Assembly (NCBI GenBank): GCA_016234925.1
Contig: JACRNI010000034.1
Coordinates: forward strand, 1 to 44,318
Reading direction: 5' to 3'
Source: Deltaproteobacteria bacterium
Lineage (GTDB): Bacteria; Desulfobacterota; GWC2-55-46; UBA9637; GWC2-42-11
DNA length: 44,318 bases
Part shown: piece by piece, positions 15,574 through 22,808 of the stretch
How the letters are laid out: each line of letters begins with the position of its first letter
Position numbering within the stretch: position 1 is the first letter of the stretch
Position numbers and translations under genes: made by a program
Notes under the pieces: model-generated
Seen by the model: the letters and a program-made list of their open reading frames with translations, nothing else
The model's database searches: none
Told to the model about the DNA's origin: nothing

Positions 15574-16874
15574 GGTTTTTCTCCAACAATAATAAACACA
15601 GGGTTGCAGGCATTAAATAAATTAAGATTAGCAGCATCTCCCTGCTTAAAACCTACAGGGACATGCTTTGTTTTTGCAATATTCACAGAGATGATTTCCA
15701 TAGTCCATCCTGCCTTTTTAAAAAATTCGGCGGCAGTTGACAAGGTTTCAATGGTTACAGCATTTACAACTATTCTGCCTTTTGGCTTTATTTTCTTTGC
15801 GCAAATATCAAGAATTTTATCAATATCTTTTCCCCCGCCTCCGATAAACACAGCATCAGGGGATGGCAGGGATTTTAATCCTGCAGGCGCATTTTTTTTG
15901 ATAATCTCAAGATTGGCTGCTAAAAATTTCCTCTTGTTTTTTTCAATATGAGTTATCCGCTTTTTTTCTTTCTCAACAGCAAAGACCATTCCATTTCTTG
16001 CAAAAAGCGCTGCCTCTATGGACAGAGAACCAGAGCCGGCGCCAATGTCCCATACAATGCTGTTATCTTTGATTTTAAGTTTTGATAAAGCAATGACTCG
16101 GATTTCCTGTTTTGTGAGCATGCCTTTTGAATGGGAAAATTCAGAGTCAGGGATGCCGAAAAAGGCAGGGTTAGAGGGTTCTAATGTTCTAGGGTTAAAG
16201 CCTTGCCCCCTGATTAAAATCATCACATTCAGCGGTGAAAATTTCTTTTTTGCAATTTGAGATAAAGTGCCTTGTGTGATTTTTTCCTTTTCAGTCCCCA
16301 AATCCTCGCAAACATATGCTGTATAATCCTTTATACCTTTATCAAGCAAAGCCCTTGCAATCTTTGAAGGGGTATTTTCAGGGTCTGTAAAAATGCCGAC
16401 TTTATTGTAATTAACTATTTTATCAACAATTGTGTCAAAGGCATTTTTTTCTTGACCCCTTGACCCCTTGACCCCTTGACCCCTGTATTTACCATGCACA
16501 CTTAAAAACCTTGCATCATTCCAGTTTTCCTTTATCCTTGCAAATGCCTCCTGCATTGCAGAGACATTTGGGATTATTTCAACTTTATTTTTGCCAAGAT
16601 TTCTGATTAAAAAATCTGCAATGCCGAAAAAGTTTGGGTCGCCTGTGGCAAGGACGACAGCATAGTTAGGAGTTAGGAGTGAGGAGTGAGGAGTTAAAAC
16701 CTTTATGACTTTATTCAAATCAGAGCCTATCACAATTCTTTTTCCTTTAAACTCATGGAAACAAGCAAGATGCCTCTTGCCGCCAACAAGCAAATTGGCA
16801 TTTTTAATTATATTTAATGCCCTTTGTGAAAGGCTGGATTTGCCTTGTATGCCGAGACCGATAATATAAATCAT
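15570..16874 (-). CDS. cbiET: CbiE-CbiT fusion: precorrin-6B (cobalt-precorrin-7) C5,15-methyltransferase and decarboxylase
   Basis: 434 residues. The N-terminal half (about 1-205) is a CbiE-type tetrapyrrole methylase (IYIIGLGIQGKSSLS, VVLATGDPNFFGI). The C-terminal half (about 245-434) is CbiT with the AdoMet loop WDIGAGSGSLSIEAAL and VFIGGGGKDIDKIL. The fused form is equivalent to CobL and carries out C5/C15 methylation and C12 acetate decarboxylation. It overlaps cbiD and cbiL by 4 bp each. Three short repeats sit in frame: an array giving LTPHSSLLTPN (16664-16695), an octamer array giving RGQGVKGSRGQ (16451-16484), and a third in the inter-domain linker giving NPRTLEPSNP (16167-16200). 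Confidence 0.92.
   Translation of the reverse strand: MIYIIGLGIQGKSSLSQRALNIIKNANLLVGGKRHLACFHEFKGKRIVIGSDLNKVIKVLTPHSSLLTPNYAVVLATGDPNFFGIADFLIRNLGKNKVEIIPNVSAMQEAFARIKENWNDARFLSVHGKYRGQGVKGSRGQEKNAFDTIVDKIVNYNKVGIFTDPENTPSKIARALLDKGIKDYTAYVCEDLGTEKEKITQGTLSQIAKKKFSPLNVMILIRGQGFNPRTLEPSNPAFFGIPDSEFSHSKGMLTKQEIRVIALSKLKIKDNSIVWDIGAGSGSLSIEAALFARNGMVFAVEKEKKRITHIEKNKRKFLAANLEIIKKNAPAGLKSLPSPDAVFIGGGGKDIDKILDICAKKIKPKGRIVVNAVTIETLSTAAEFFKKAGWTMEIISVNIAKTKHVPVGFKQGDAANLNLFNACNPVFIIVGEKP
16167..16200. repeat. In-frame octamer-like array in the CbiE-CbiT linker
   Basis: Degenerate 8-bp units of the agggttct type encode NPRTLEPSNP. Nearly the same peptide occurs in the CbiX-CbiC linker (NPRTLESSNP) and in the ComEA-like protein (NPRTHVSSNP). 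Confidence 0.75.
16451..16484. repeat. In-frame octanucleotide array in cbiE
   Basis: CTTGACCC is repeated four times with little change. The coding strand reads the octapeptide cycle GQGVKGSR; the opposite strand contains TGA. Confidence 0.85.
16664..16695. repeat. In-frame heptanucleotide array in cbiE
   Basis: Units gttagga/gtgagga repeat at a 7-bp step about four and a half times, encoding LTPHSSLLTPN just before the conserved VVLATGDPNF block. Confidence 0.8.
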
Positions 16875-18058
16875 GTCTTAATAGCAACCTCTCCTTCGTA
16901 TCCAACTAATATGCACCCTATTTTAATATCCGCAATTTTAGATGAATTTTCTTTCACCTTTTCACAAACCATTTTAAAGACCTTTTCCAGCCCATTTTCT
17001 TTTAAAATAAAAAACACCTGCCTTGCAGTGTTTGCATTTTTTATGTCTTCAATAATATTCTTTTTTGCCCCAGCCTTTTTTGCAAGACCAGCCAAAAATT
17101 CTAATTCAACACTGGAGTCAGAACAATGCGTCTCAAAATGCCCTGCAGCAAGTTTGGAAAATTTGCCAAATTGCCCCGCAATAGTAATTTTGTGCAATGT
17201 ATTGGTGGGCGCAGCCCACCCTACTTCTCTTCTGCCTCTTGCCTGTTTTAACGCAAACCCCATATGGTCTCCCACAAGTATAAATGCCTCTTGAGGCAGA
17301 TTCAATTCCTTTTCTGCTGTCTTTTCGCTGCTCCTGCCTGTTGAAAAGACCAGTTCTTTGCAGCCTGCCGCAATTGCAACATCCATTGCGCAGGTTATAG
17401 AATGACGATATGCAGATAAAGACAACGGTTCAACAATCCCTGTTGTTCCTAGAATAGAAATCCCGCCTATTATTCCAAGCCGGGGGTTCATTGTTTTTTT
17501 TGCTATTTCTTCGCCGTTAGACACGGAGATAACCACTGAGATTTGAGATTTAGGGCTTATGATTCTGGATTTTAAATTCGTAATTCGTAATTCGTAATTC
17601 GTAATTGCTTCTCTTATGGCATCCTCTATCATCTTTCTTGGAACAGGGTTTATTGCAGGTTCTCCAACAGAAATAGCAAGCCCCGGTTTTGTGACAATGC
17701 CAATACCCTTGCCGCCAAAAACTGTGAACTGTAAACTGTTAGCCGTGAATTGAAAAGCCTTCCTTAATTTTGACTTTTGACTTTTGACTTTTGAACTTGC
17801 CGAAGTGAATACTTCGGCAATAATCTCCGCCCCATTTGTCACATCAGGGTCATCGCCTGCGTCTTTTATAATTGAGGCAGTCGCCTTGTCTTTTTCTATC
17901 TTGCATTTGTGAACAGGAAGTGTAATGGTTTTCCCAATCGGCAGGGTTATCTGGACATCTTTGACCTTTTTTTTAGTCAGAAAGGCAATGGCTGCCGCCT
18001 TACTGGCAGCAGCCGCACACGCGCCTGTTGTAAAACCTTTACGAAGATTTCGCTTCAT
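16871..18058 (-). CDS. cbiD: Cobalt-precorrin-5B C1-methyltransferase CbiD
   Basis: 395 residues from ATG 18056-18058, chosen because family members begin right before the LRKGFTTGACAAAASKAA motif and an AAAGG ribosome site precedes it; a longer in-frame start at 18175 would run through the neighbouring gene. CbiD acts in anaerobic corrin synthesis, methylating C1 after ring contraction. Conserved blocks GIGIVTKPGL, EPAINPVPRKM and GGISILGTTGIVEP are present. The start overlaps the preceding gene by 20 bp and the stop overlaps cbiET by 4. The gene is riddled with short repeats in frame: a palindrome (17204-17220), heptamers (17537-17606 and 17719-17796) and a hairpin (17799-17818). Confidence 0.9.
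   Translation of the reverse strand: MKRNLRKGFTTGACAAAASKAAAIAFLTKKKVKDVQITLPIGKTITLPVHKCKIEKDKATASIIKDAGDDPDVTNGAEIIAEVFTSASSKVKSQKSKLRKAFQFTANSLQFTVFGGKGIGIVTKPGLAISVGEPAINPVPRKMIEDAIREAITNYELRITNLKSRIISPKSQISVVISVSNGEEIAKKTMNPRLGIIGGISILGTTGIVEPLSLSAYRHSITCAMDVAIAAGCKELVFSTGRSSEKTAEKELNLPQEAFILVGDHMGFALKQARGRREVGWAAPTNTLHKITIAGQFGKFSKLAAGHFETHCSDSSVELEFLAGLAKKAGAKKNIIEDIKNANTARQVFFILKENGLEKVFKMVCEKVKENSSKIADIKIGCILVGYEGEVAIKT
17204..17220. repeat. In-frame palindrome in cbiD
   Basis: GGTGGGC-gca-GCCCACC, a perfect 7-bp stem with a 3-nt loop, encodes GWAAPT within a RGRREVGWAAPTNTL segment that interrupts conserved CbiD sequence. Confidence 0.7.
17537..17606. repeat. In-frame heptanucleotide arrays in cbiD (two types)
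   Basis: AATTCGT repeats four to five times at 17575-17606 and reads NYELRIT on the coding strand. A gagattt pair at 17537-17553 reads PKSQIS. On the non-coding strand the aattcgt type contains TAA. Confidence 0.85.
17719..17818. repeat. Two heptamer arrays and a hairpin in cbiD
   Basis: aactgtg/aactgta/aactgtt units (17719-17752) read QFTANSLQFTV. tgacttt units (17770-17796) read SKVKSQKSK. GCCGAAGT-gaat-ACTTCGGC (17799-17818) is an 8-bp perfect hairpin reading AEVFTSA. All three fall between the conserved GAEIIAE and GGKGIGIV blocks. Confidence 0.8.
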
Positions 18059-18467
18059 CAAACCTTTTCCAAAAATATCCAAGCATTGTGCCCAAAACCA
18101 GAGCAAGCGCAAGGCCCTGTATGCCTTGATGATATTCAAATACAAACCTGTCAGGCTTTGCTGTTGCAAGGCCATAGCCGCCTATGAATAATATTATCCA
18201 TAAAGATACGGCTATATAAACCGCCTTTGTAAGATTGCTCTTAAAAGGCAGCCATCTTTGCATAAGACTTAAAAAACCGCTTGCAACAATGCCAAAGACA
18301 GCCCCTCCAATTGCAAAGGTTACTAGATTATGCAGCAGGCCATTCTCAAATGTAAATGCTCCGGTAACAGTATTTACAGCCATAGCGAGCCATCCCCATA
18401 CAATGCCTGTTAAAGAACCCAAAAAAATGGTTTTTCTTAAATCAATTGATTGAGATTGCATAAACAC
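18039..18467 (-). CDS. Small four-helix membrane protein in the cobalt/cobalamin operon
   Basis: 142 residues with hydrophobic segments near 14-34, 46-68, 80-102 and 112-130; no signal peptide. I do not recognise the family. It lies immediately after cbtB, where a CbtA subunit (usually about 230 residues) is found in other genomes. It is much shorter and I see no CbtA motif, so a functional analogue or a different accessory membrane protein are both possible. The stop overlaps the cbiD start by 20 bp, so translation is coupled. Two His (46 in LLHNL, and one in EYHQG) are candidates for metal contact. Placement under the cobalamin riboswitch suggests a role in cobalt uptake or corrinoid handling. 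Confidence 0.65.
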   Translation of the reverse strand: MFMQSQSIDLRKTIFLGSLTGIVWGWLAMAVNTVTGAFTFENGLLHNLVTFAIGGAVFGIVASGFLSLMQRWLPFKSNLTKAVYIAVSLWIILFIGGYGLATAKPDRFVFEYHQGIQGLALALVLGTMLGYFWKRFDEAKSS

Positions 18468-18479
18468 CTCCTCTTTTGC

Positions 18480-18515
18480 AGGACAAAAGGCTAAGAGGCT
18501 AAAAGATTAAAGGGA
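18480..18515. repeat. Intergenic octamer-like repeats
   Basis: Degenerate 8-bp units aggctaag/aggctaaa/agattaaa lie between cbtB and the next gene. It is an intergenic counterpart of the in-gene arrays. Confidence 0.5.
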
Positions 18516-18576
18516 TGGTAAATCTTATATTCTCACCTCTTCATCTTTTTGCCTCTGCACCTTTTTACCTTCCTCA

Positions 18577-18753
18577 TCAGTGGCACGGCATTCCAAGCAC
18601 ATGCCTGACATCATGAAATGTATCATGCGCCTTTGGGATAATTGTATCAACACCGTACATGATTACAACCATTGATAATGCTACTGTTACAAGAATTAAC
18701 GCAGGCAAAAATGCCTTTGAAAATACTAAATCTTTGCTAAATATCCTTTCCAT
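18577..18753 (-). CDS. cbtB: CbtB-type small cobalt-transport protein
   Basis: 58 residues, preceded by AGGAGG seven bases before the ATG. One transmembrane helix (about 15-35) is followed by a short His-rich C-terminus KAHDTFHDVRHVLGMPCH. The HD...HD.RH...G.PCH pattern is the metal-binding signature of CbtB. The length matches the family (about 60). It lies under the cobalamin riboswitch operon between cbiO and an unknown membrane protein. Known: CbtB partners CbtA in predicted cobalt uptake and is usually B12-regulated. No typical CbtA is present in this window. Confidence 0.88.
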   Translation of the reverse strand: MERIFSKDLVFSKAFLPALILVTVALSMVVIMYGVDTIIPKAHDTFHDVRHVLGMPCH

Positions 18754-18775
18754 AACTTCCTCCTGTTTTTATTTT

Positions 18776-18806
18776 TTCTAATCTCTAACCGCTAACCTCT
18801 AGTCCT
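18776..18806. repeat. Intergenic heptanucleotide array
   Basis: ctaatct/ctaaccg/ctaacct/ctagtcc units step at 7 bp between cbiO and cbtB. The sequence contains no coding frame; it shows that the arrays are not confined to genes. Confidence 0.65.
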
Positions 18807-18818
18807 CTCATCACCTCC

Positions 18819-19643
18819 TTATTTTTCTTTTTCATGCTCATGGTCTGCAAATGGGCCGTGGCTGTGGACATGGACGGTCTCCCCATGTCTGTGCGCATGC
18901 TCATGGATTAAATTGACCTCCAGCAGAAGTTTTCTGTTTCCAAGAATGTCCATTGTGTTTCCATCTGCGGCAATTTTATGCCCCTCATTTAATACAACAA
19001 CCCTGTCGGATATGTCTGCCGCAAGGCTTAAATCATGCGTTGCTATTATGATTGTCTTTCCTGCATCAGAAAGCCCTTCGAGCAGTTCTATAAGCCATAC
19101 CTGCGTTCTTGGGTCTAATCCGTTTGTAGGCTCATCAAGCAAAAGCACATCTGGATTATTTGCAAGAACAGATGCTATTGCAACCTTTTTCTTTTCGCCT
19201 CCGCTGATTGAATACGGCGGCCTGTGTTTCAAGGCAGCGATGCCGAGCATCTGAAGCAGGTCATCAACCCTTTTTTCGACCTCGTCCTTTGCAATGTCCA
19301 ATTGCAGGGGCCCAAATGCAATCTCATCCTCTACAGTGGCAGAGAACAACTGGACATCAGGGTCTTGAAACACAAAACCGACCCTTTGCCGAAAATATCT
19401 TGAAAACTCTCCGCCTTCCAGAATATTTTCTTTTAAAGATTGTCCGAACGCCTTTACAATGCCGTTTGACGGGAATGCAATGGCATTCAGAATCTTTAAA
19501 AGCGTTGACTTGCCGCTTCCGTTTGCGCCAAGTATGCAGACCCTTTCCCCTGAATTTACATCCAGATTTATATTTGCCAGCGCTGGAAATTTATCCAGAT
19601 ATATATAATCAACATCCTGCAATTGAAGTATTGGTAATTCCAT
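18819..19643 (-). CDS. cbiO: Cobalt ECF transporter ATPase CbiO
   Basis: 274 residues. Walker A is LGANGSGKSTLL (about 38-49), then FVFQDPDVQLFSATVEDE (Q-loop), signature SGGEKKKVAIA (about 147-157), Walker B LLLDEPTNGLDP and switch ATHDLS: a complete ABC ATPase of the CbiO group. The C-terminal tail from about residue 245 is strongly His-rich (HEHAHRHGETVHVHSHGP), a likely metal-sensing or storage extension. The start codon directly abuts the cbiQ stop (TAG ATG). With CbiQ and CbiM it would form the energy-coupling cobalt importer. Confidence 0.94.
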   Translation of the reverse strand: MELPILQLQDVDYIYLDKFPALANINLDVNSGERVCILGANGSGKSTLLKILNAIAFPSNGIVKAFGQSLKENILEGGEFSRYFRQRVGFVFQDPDVQLFSATVEDEIAFGPLQLDIAKDEVEKRVDDLLQMLGIAALKHRPPYSISGGEKKKVAIASVLANNPDVLLLDEPTNGLDPRTQVWLIELLEGLSDAGKTIIIATHDLSLAADISDRVVVLNEGHKIAADGNTMDILGNRKLLLEVNLIHEHAHRHGETVHVHSHGPFADHEHEKEK

Positions 19644-20471
19644 CTATAGCCTTATAGTTATAAGCATAACAAATAATACAATGCCAATCCATAAATAATC
19701 TCTTTTTTGCATTTCATGATTTTCCATTGTTTTTATCTCGCCTGTAAAACCTCTTGAAGCAAGGGCAAGATAAACATCATCAGCCATTGCTGCTGACCTT
19801 TTAAATATTACCGCCAGCCTTGACACAGTCCATGCCCTAGACTCTTTTGTATTTACCTTTTTTATAATCCTGCTCTTTCTTGCAAGGTGCATATTCTCTG
19901 CAAGTTTCAAAAATATAAAGATGTATCTAAATGCAAATGCAAGCGTCATAACAAAAATCTGCGGCACGAATAGCATGCTCAAGCCTTTTAGTAAATCAGT
20001 TTTTCTTGTTGCAAGAAATAAAATAGCGGCAATGGAAACAATAACTGCAACCCTGAAGACAAATAAACTCGTTGTTTTGATGCCAGCGTCTGTAATAAAA
20101 AGCGACGGCAGCATTATAATGCCTGTAAATATTATTACAGGCGCTGTTCTTTTAAACAGCGCAGATATTGGGATATGAGACATATATGTAATTAAGATAA
20201 TAAAGGAAAGTATCGCCAAAAGCGGAATAAAAGATTTTAAAAAACTGGCAAAAAATATCAATATAAAAAAGGTTAGTATCCTAATCCTTGAGTCAATCCT
20301 TTGAACAATGCCATCCTGCATTGCAAAGTCCTCTGATACAAAAATCTCTTTTAAAAAAGATGTTATTTTATCAAGTGTCTTATCAATAAAACCTTTTGTT
20401 CTGCCGATTTCGCAACACGGGCAGGTTGCAGGGGCTACCTCTTTTAGCCATGATGGTATTACTGCTGACAT
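19644..20471 (-). CDS. cbiQ: Cobalt ECF transporter transmembrane protein CbiQ
   Basis: 275 residues. A soluble N-terminal stretch of about 60 residues, with CPCCEIGR (17-24, a possible metal ligand set), leads to four or five helices from about residue 68 on. The coupling-helix region contains RSAAMADDVYLALASRGF, the conserved Ala-Arg-Gly motif that contacts the ATPase. The start overlaps the cbiXC stop by 13 bp and is preceded by AGAGGGG. It scaffolds CbiO and the substrate-binding CbiM. The Cys-rich N-terminus is not universal in the family. Confidence 0.93.
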   Translation of the reverse strand: MSAVIPSWLKEVAPATCPCCEIGRTKGFIDKTLDKITSFLKEIFVSEDFAMQDGIVQRIDSRIRILTFFILIFFASFLKSFIPLLAILSFIILITYMSHIPISALFKRTAPVIIFTGIIMLPSLFITDAGIKTTSLFVFRVAVIVSIAAILFLATRKTDLLKGLSMLFVPQIFVMTLAFAFRYIFIFLKLAENMHLARKSRIIKKVNTKESRAWTVSRLAVIFKRSAAMADDVYLALASRGFTGEIKTMENHEMQKRDYLWIGIVLFVMLITIRL

Positions 20472-21604
20472 AGCCGCCCCTCTGCAAGCATTAATAGGGC
20501 ATTTACAATTGCCACCGCAACTGTAGAGCCGCCTTTTTTGCCTTTTATAGAAATATAAGGGACATCAAGTTTCATCAATTCTTCCTTTGACTCCTCTGCA
20601 TCAACAAAACCAACAGACGCACCTATGACAAGCGCAGGTTTTATATTTTGTGTCTTAATCATTTTTATAATTTCAAGGAGTGCGGTTGGCGCATTGCCAA
20701 TGGCAACAATGCTGTCATTCATAAATTCCAAAGCCTTTTGCATTGAAGCAGCAGTCCTTGTAATATTGTCTTTTTTTGCCTTCTGAATAACATCCGCATC
20801 AGACACAAAACACCATACATTTCCTCCAAACTTATTAAGCCTTTCTTTACTTATGCCGACCGCTGCCATCTTTACATCTGTAATTATGTCAGCGCCTTTT
20901 GAGATTGCGTCAATGCCTGCTTCAATAGCATTGCTGCTGAATCTAACCAAATCCGCATATTCAAAATCTGCTGTTGTATGGATTATTCTTTTGATAATTG
21001 GAAGTTCCAAAGGAGAAAATTTTGATTCGTCCAATTGCTCCCCTATCAGGCGGAAACTTTCTGTTTCAATGGGGTGCTGAAATACAGGGTTAGAGGATTC
21101 AAGGGTTCGAGGGTTCAAGAGAATGTCATTGCGAGGCGAAGCCGAAGCAATCTCTTTTGACCCCCCACCCATCCTTCGGATGGGTACCCGCCCTTGACCC
21201 CTCGACCACTGTTCTTTTACTTCCTCAATCCTCTCCACTGCCACATCCACAAGTTTTTTGTGAAACCCAAGATGCGGTGCAAGGATAATCTCAAGATTTG
21301 GATATTTCTTTTTTGCTGTCTCTATTTCAAAAGGTAAATCCTTTGTTACATGAGCGCCCATGTAAAGAAAATACGGCTGGACAATTATCTGCTTAAATCC
21401 TTTGTTTACTAAAATATCTATTGCCTCAGAAAAATTTGGATGCTCAAACTGCAGAAATGCAGGCTGGACAATCTCATAACCACCTTTTTTACAGACGCAA
21501 TCTGCAACCTTGTGAAGCGTGTCATTTGCTTTCTTGACAGGGCTGCCGTGGCCAAGGATAAGAACAGCACTTAACTGTGAGATGTGAGATGTAAACTGTT
21601 TCAA
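20459..21604 (-). CDS. CbiX-CbiC fusion: sirohydrochlorin cobaltochelatase and precorrin-8X methylmutase
   Basis: 381 residues. The N-terminal part (about 12-130) is a short CbiX chelatase (VLILGHGSPVKKAND, QPYFLYMGAHVTKDLP) inserting cobalt into sirohydrochlorin. The C-terminal part (about 185-381) is CbiC (SFRLIGEQLDE, RIIHTTADFEYADLVRF, TDVKMAAVGI, IGNAPTALLEI), moving the methyl group from C11 to C12. The start codon is TTG after AGGGGGG. The first gene of the operon, it lies 3' of a riboswitch and terminator. Residues about 131-173, the inter-domain linker, are encoded almost wholly by a composite repeat (21086-21212), and the first ten residues by a heptamer array (21573-21600). Confidence 0.92.
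   Translation of the reverse strand: MKQFTSHISQLSAVLILGHGSPVKKANDTLHKVADCVCKKGGYEIVQPAFLQFEHPNFSEAIDILVNKGFKQIIVQPYFLYMGAHVTKDLPFEIETAKKKYPNLEIILAPHLGFHKKLVDVAVERIEEVKEQWSRGQGRVPIRRMGGGSKEIASASPRNDILLNPRTLESSNPVFQHPIETESFRLIGEQLDESKFSPLELPIIKRIIHTTADFEYADLVRFSSNAIEAGIDAISKGADIITDVKMAAVGISKERLNKFGGNVWCFVSDADVIQKAKKDNITRTAASMQKALEFMNDSIVAIGNAPTALLEIIKMIKTQNIKPALVIGASVGFVDAEESKEELMKLDVPYISIKGKKGGSTVAVAIVNALLMLAEGRLCQQ
21086..21212. repeat. Composite interspersed repeat encoding the CbiX-CbiC linker
   Basis: Left to right: octamer units (agggttag, aggattca, agggttcg), then TGTCATTGCGAGGCGAAGCC and GAAGCAATCTC of the palindrome family also found at 2128 and 29421, then hairpin ACCCATCC-ttc-GGATGGGT, then octamer units of the cttgaccc type. 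The reading frame stays open throughout, giving a linker rich in Gly, Arg, Ser and Pro. Confidence 0.85.
21573..21600. repeat. Heptamer-like array at the start of cbiXC
   Basis: ctgtgag/atgtgag/atgtaaa units at a 7-bp step encode QFTSHISQLS immediately after the TTG start and before the conserved VLILGHG block. Confidence 0.6.
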
Positions 21605-21620
21605 AATGCAATCCCCCCTA

Positions 21621-21656
21621 ATAAAAAATCCCCAGCCATAATAATGACTGGGGATT
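21621..21656 (-). terminator. Intrinsic terminator between the cobalamin riboswitch and cbiXC
   Basis: Arms AATCCCCAG (21627-21635) and CTGGGGATT (21648-21656) form a 9-bp stem. Downstream on the minus strand it is followed by TTTTTTAT. Its position between the aptamer and the first start codon indicates control by transcription attenuation. Confidence 0.9.
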
Positions 21657-21721
21657 AACCGTTTTTTTAATCCTTAATTCCCCGCCTTCTTTACCATCGA
21701 ATTTTTGCGAGGCATGTTAAT

Positions 21722-21897
21722 ATATCCGGCAGGTCTCCTGACTTTACGGTTTATCCTACTTTCTGACGCCTTCCCAGCAAAAACCAGTGGCATTTATCAG
21801 ATTTCGTGCCGTTTACAGTGGCGGGTCCGTGAGGGATTTTCACCCTCTTCCCTATTCTGCCCTCTTTAAAGGGCCACCAGAATATAATCTCAATTTA
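21722..21897 (-). promoter_or_regulatory. Cobalamin riboswitch (B12 element)
   Basis: The minus strand carries the B12 box AGTCAGGAGACCTGCC (21728-21743). Upstream in order are the GGTGAAAATCCCTCACGGAC segment, CCCGCCACTGT, GCCACTGG and GGGAAGGCG blocks of the aptamer. The 5' end (GGTGGCCC near 21870-21877) and spacing fit the full-length class. It reads towards cbiXC, so high adenosylcobalamin should favour the terminator at 21621-21656 and shut down the operon. Confidence 0.95.
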
Positions 21898-22025
21898 TGC
21901 CCCAATTTTTACATCAACAATGTGTTAAAGTCAAACAAATAAATTTGCTTGAAATTACTTGCAAATAAGGCTTAAAATCCATAAAATAACAACAGTTGAC
22001 AAATAACAAAACGAGGAGGATTAGG

Positions 22026-22784
22026 ATGAAAAGAATTCTTGGAATAATAATTGCGATTGGTTTTATATTTGCTGCTCATTCTCCAGCATATGCCTACCGC
22101 CCCTTTGCAACGGAAGACGCAGGGGTTGCAGGAAAGGGTGTTGTGCAATTAGAGGTGAGTTGGGACCATCTGAAATGGGAAAATAAGGATAGGGATAATG
22201 TATTTCTTATTGTCCCTATTTACGGCATTACAGAAAGGATAGAACTTTCAGTTGAAATCCCATATATGCTTCATGACACAGAAGATGGTGAGAATGAAGA
22301 TGGTATTGGAGACATAAACATTGTCGGCAAATTTCTTTTAATAGAAGAAGGGGATAAGAATCCAGCCTTCACATTAAAGGCAGTTGTAAAGACCTCTAGC
22401 GGTGATTATGGCAAGGGGCTTGGTTCAGGGGACAAGGATTACAGCCTTGTTGCAGTTGCATCAAAGACCATTGGCGATTTTCAACTGCACGGGATGTTTG
22501 GATATACATTTGTCGGTGATAATGGTGATGACAACATAAGAGACATATATCTTTATGGCATTGGTATTGACTATAGCTTAACAGAAAACTTCCATCTTGT
22601 TGCAGAGGTTGCAGGCAACAGACATTCTGACAGGACAATAGATGGTGATGACCCTGCATCCGGACTTGTTGGCGCAACATATAAAATATCAGAGCATCTT
22701 ACAATTGATGGTGGAATAAGATTTGGATTTAATGATTCTATGCCGGATTGGAACACAACTTTAGGGATGTCTATAACATTTTGA
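22026..22784 (+). CDS. Predicted outer-membrane beta-barrel protein
   Basis: 252 residues from ATG 22026, preceded by GAGGAGG at optimal distance; an earlier in-frame start at 21996 would include the ribosome site. A Sec signal peptide (hydrophobic about 5-20, cleavage near AYA) is followed by alternating amphipathic strands rich in Asp, Gly and aromatic residues, ending in a C-terminal Phe (GMSITF) as in barrel proteins. It resembles the broad transporter-like outer-membrane family (PF13557 type). It lies on the opposite strand between the B12 operon leader and cbiM, with only 14 bp to the cbiM stop. A link to cobalt or corrinoid passage is suggested by position only. Confidence 0.7.
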   Translation: MKRILGIIIAIGFIFAAHSPAYAYRPFATEDAGVAGKGVVQLEVSWDHLKWENKDRDNVFLIVPIYGITERIELSVEIPYMLHDTEDGENEDGIGDINIVGKFLLIEEGDKNPAFTLKAVVKTSSGDYGKGLGSGDKDYSLVAVASKTIGDFQLHGMFGYTFVGDNGDDNIRDIYLYGIGIDYSLTENFHLVAEVAGNRHSDRTIDGDDPASGLVGATYKISEHLTIDGGIRFGFNDSMPDWNTTLGMSITF

Positions 22785-22808
22785 TATAGGGACGGATTTT
22801 AATCCCGC
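22785..22808. repeat. Small palindrome at the convergent ends of the barrel gene and cbiM
   Basis: An imperfect inverted repeat, gggacgga-tttta-atcccgcccc, covers the 14-bp gap and the cbiM stop, and encodes the last four residues EGRD of CbiM. It could act as a shared 3'-end structure; no strong T-run is seen. Confidence 0.35.

Noticed and set aside
17575-17606. CRISPR-like array
   Set aside because: Units are 7 bp with no spacers; this is a short tandem array.
18059-18175. Longer cbiD start at 18175
   Set aside because: It would extend through the four-helix protein gene by over 100 bp; the family start and a ribosome site fit 18058.
21722-21897. Riboswitch for the plus-strand barrel gene
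   Set aside because: The B12 box and aptamer order read only on the minus strand, towards cbiXC, with the terminator on that side.
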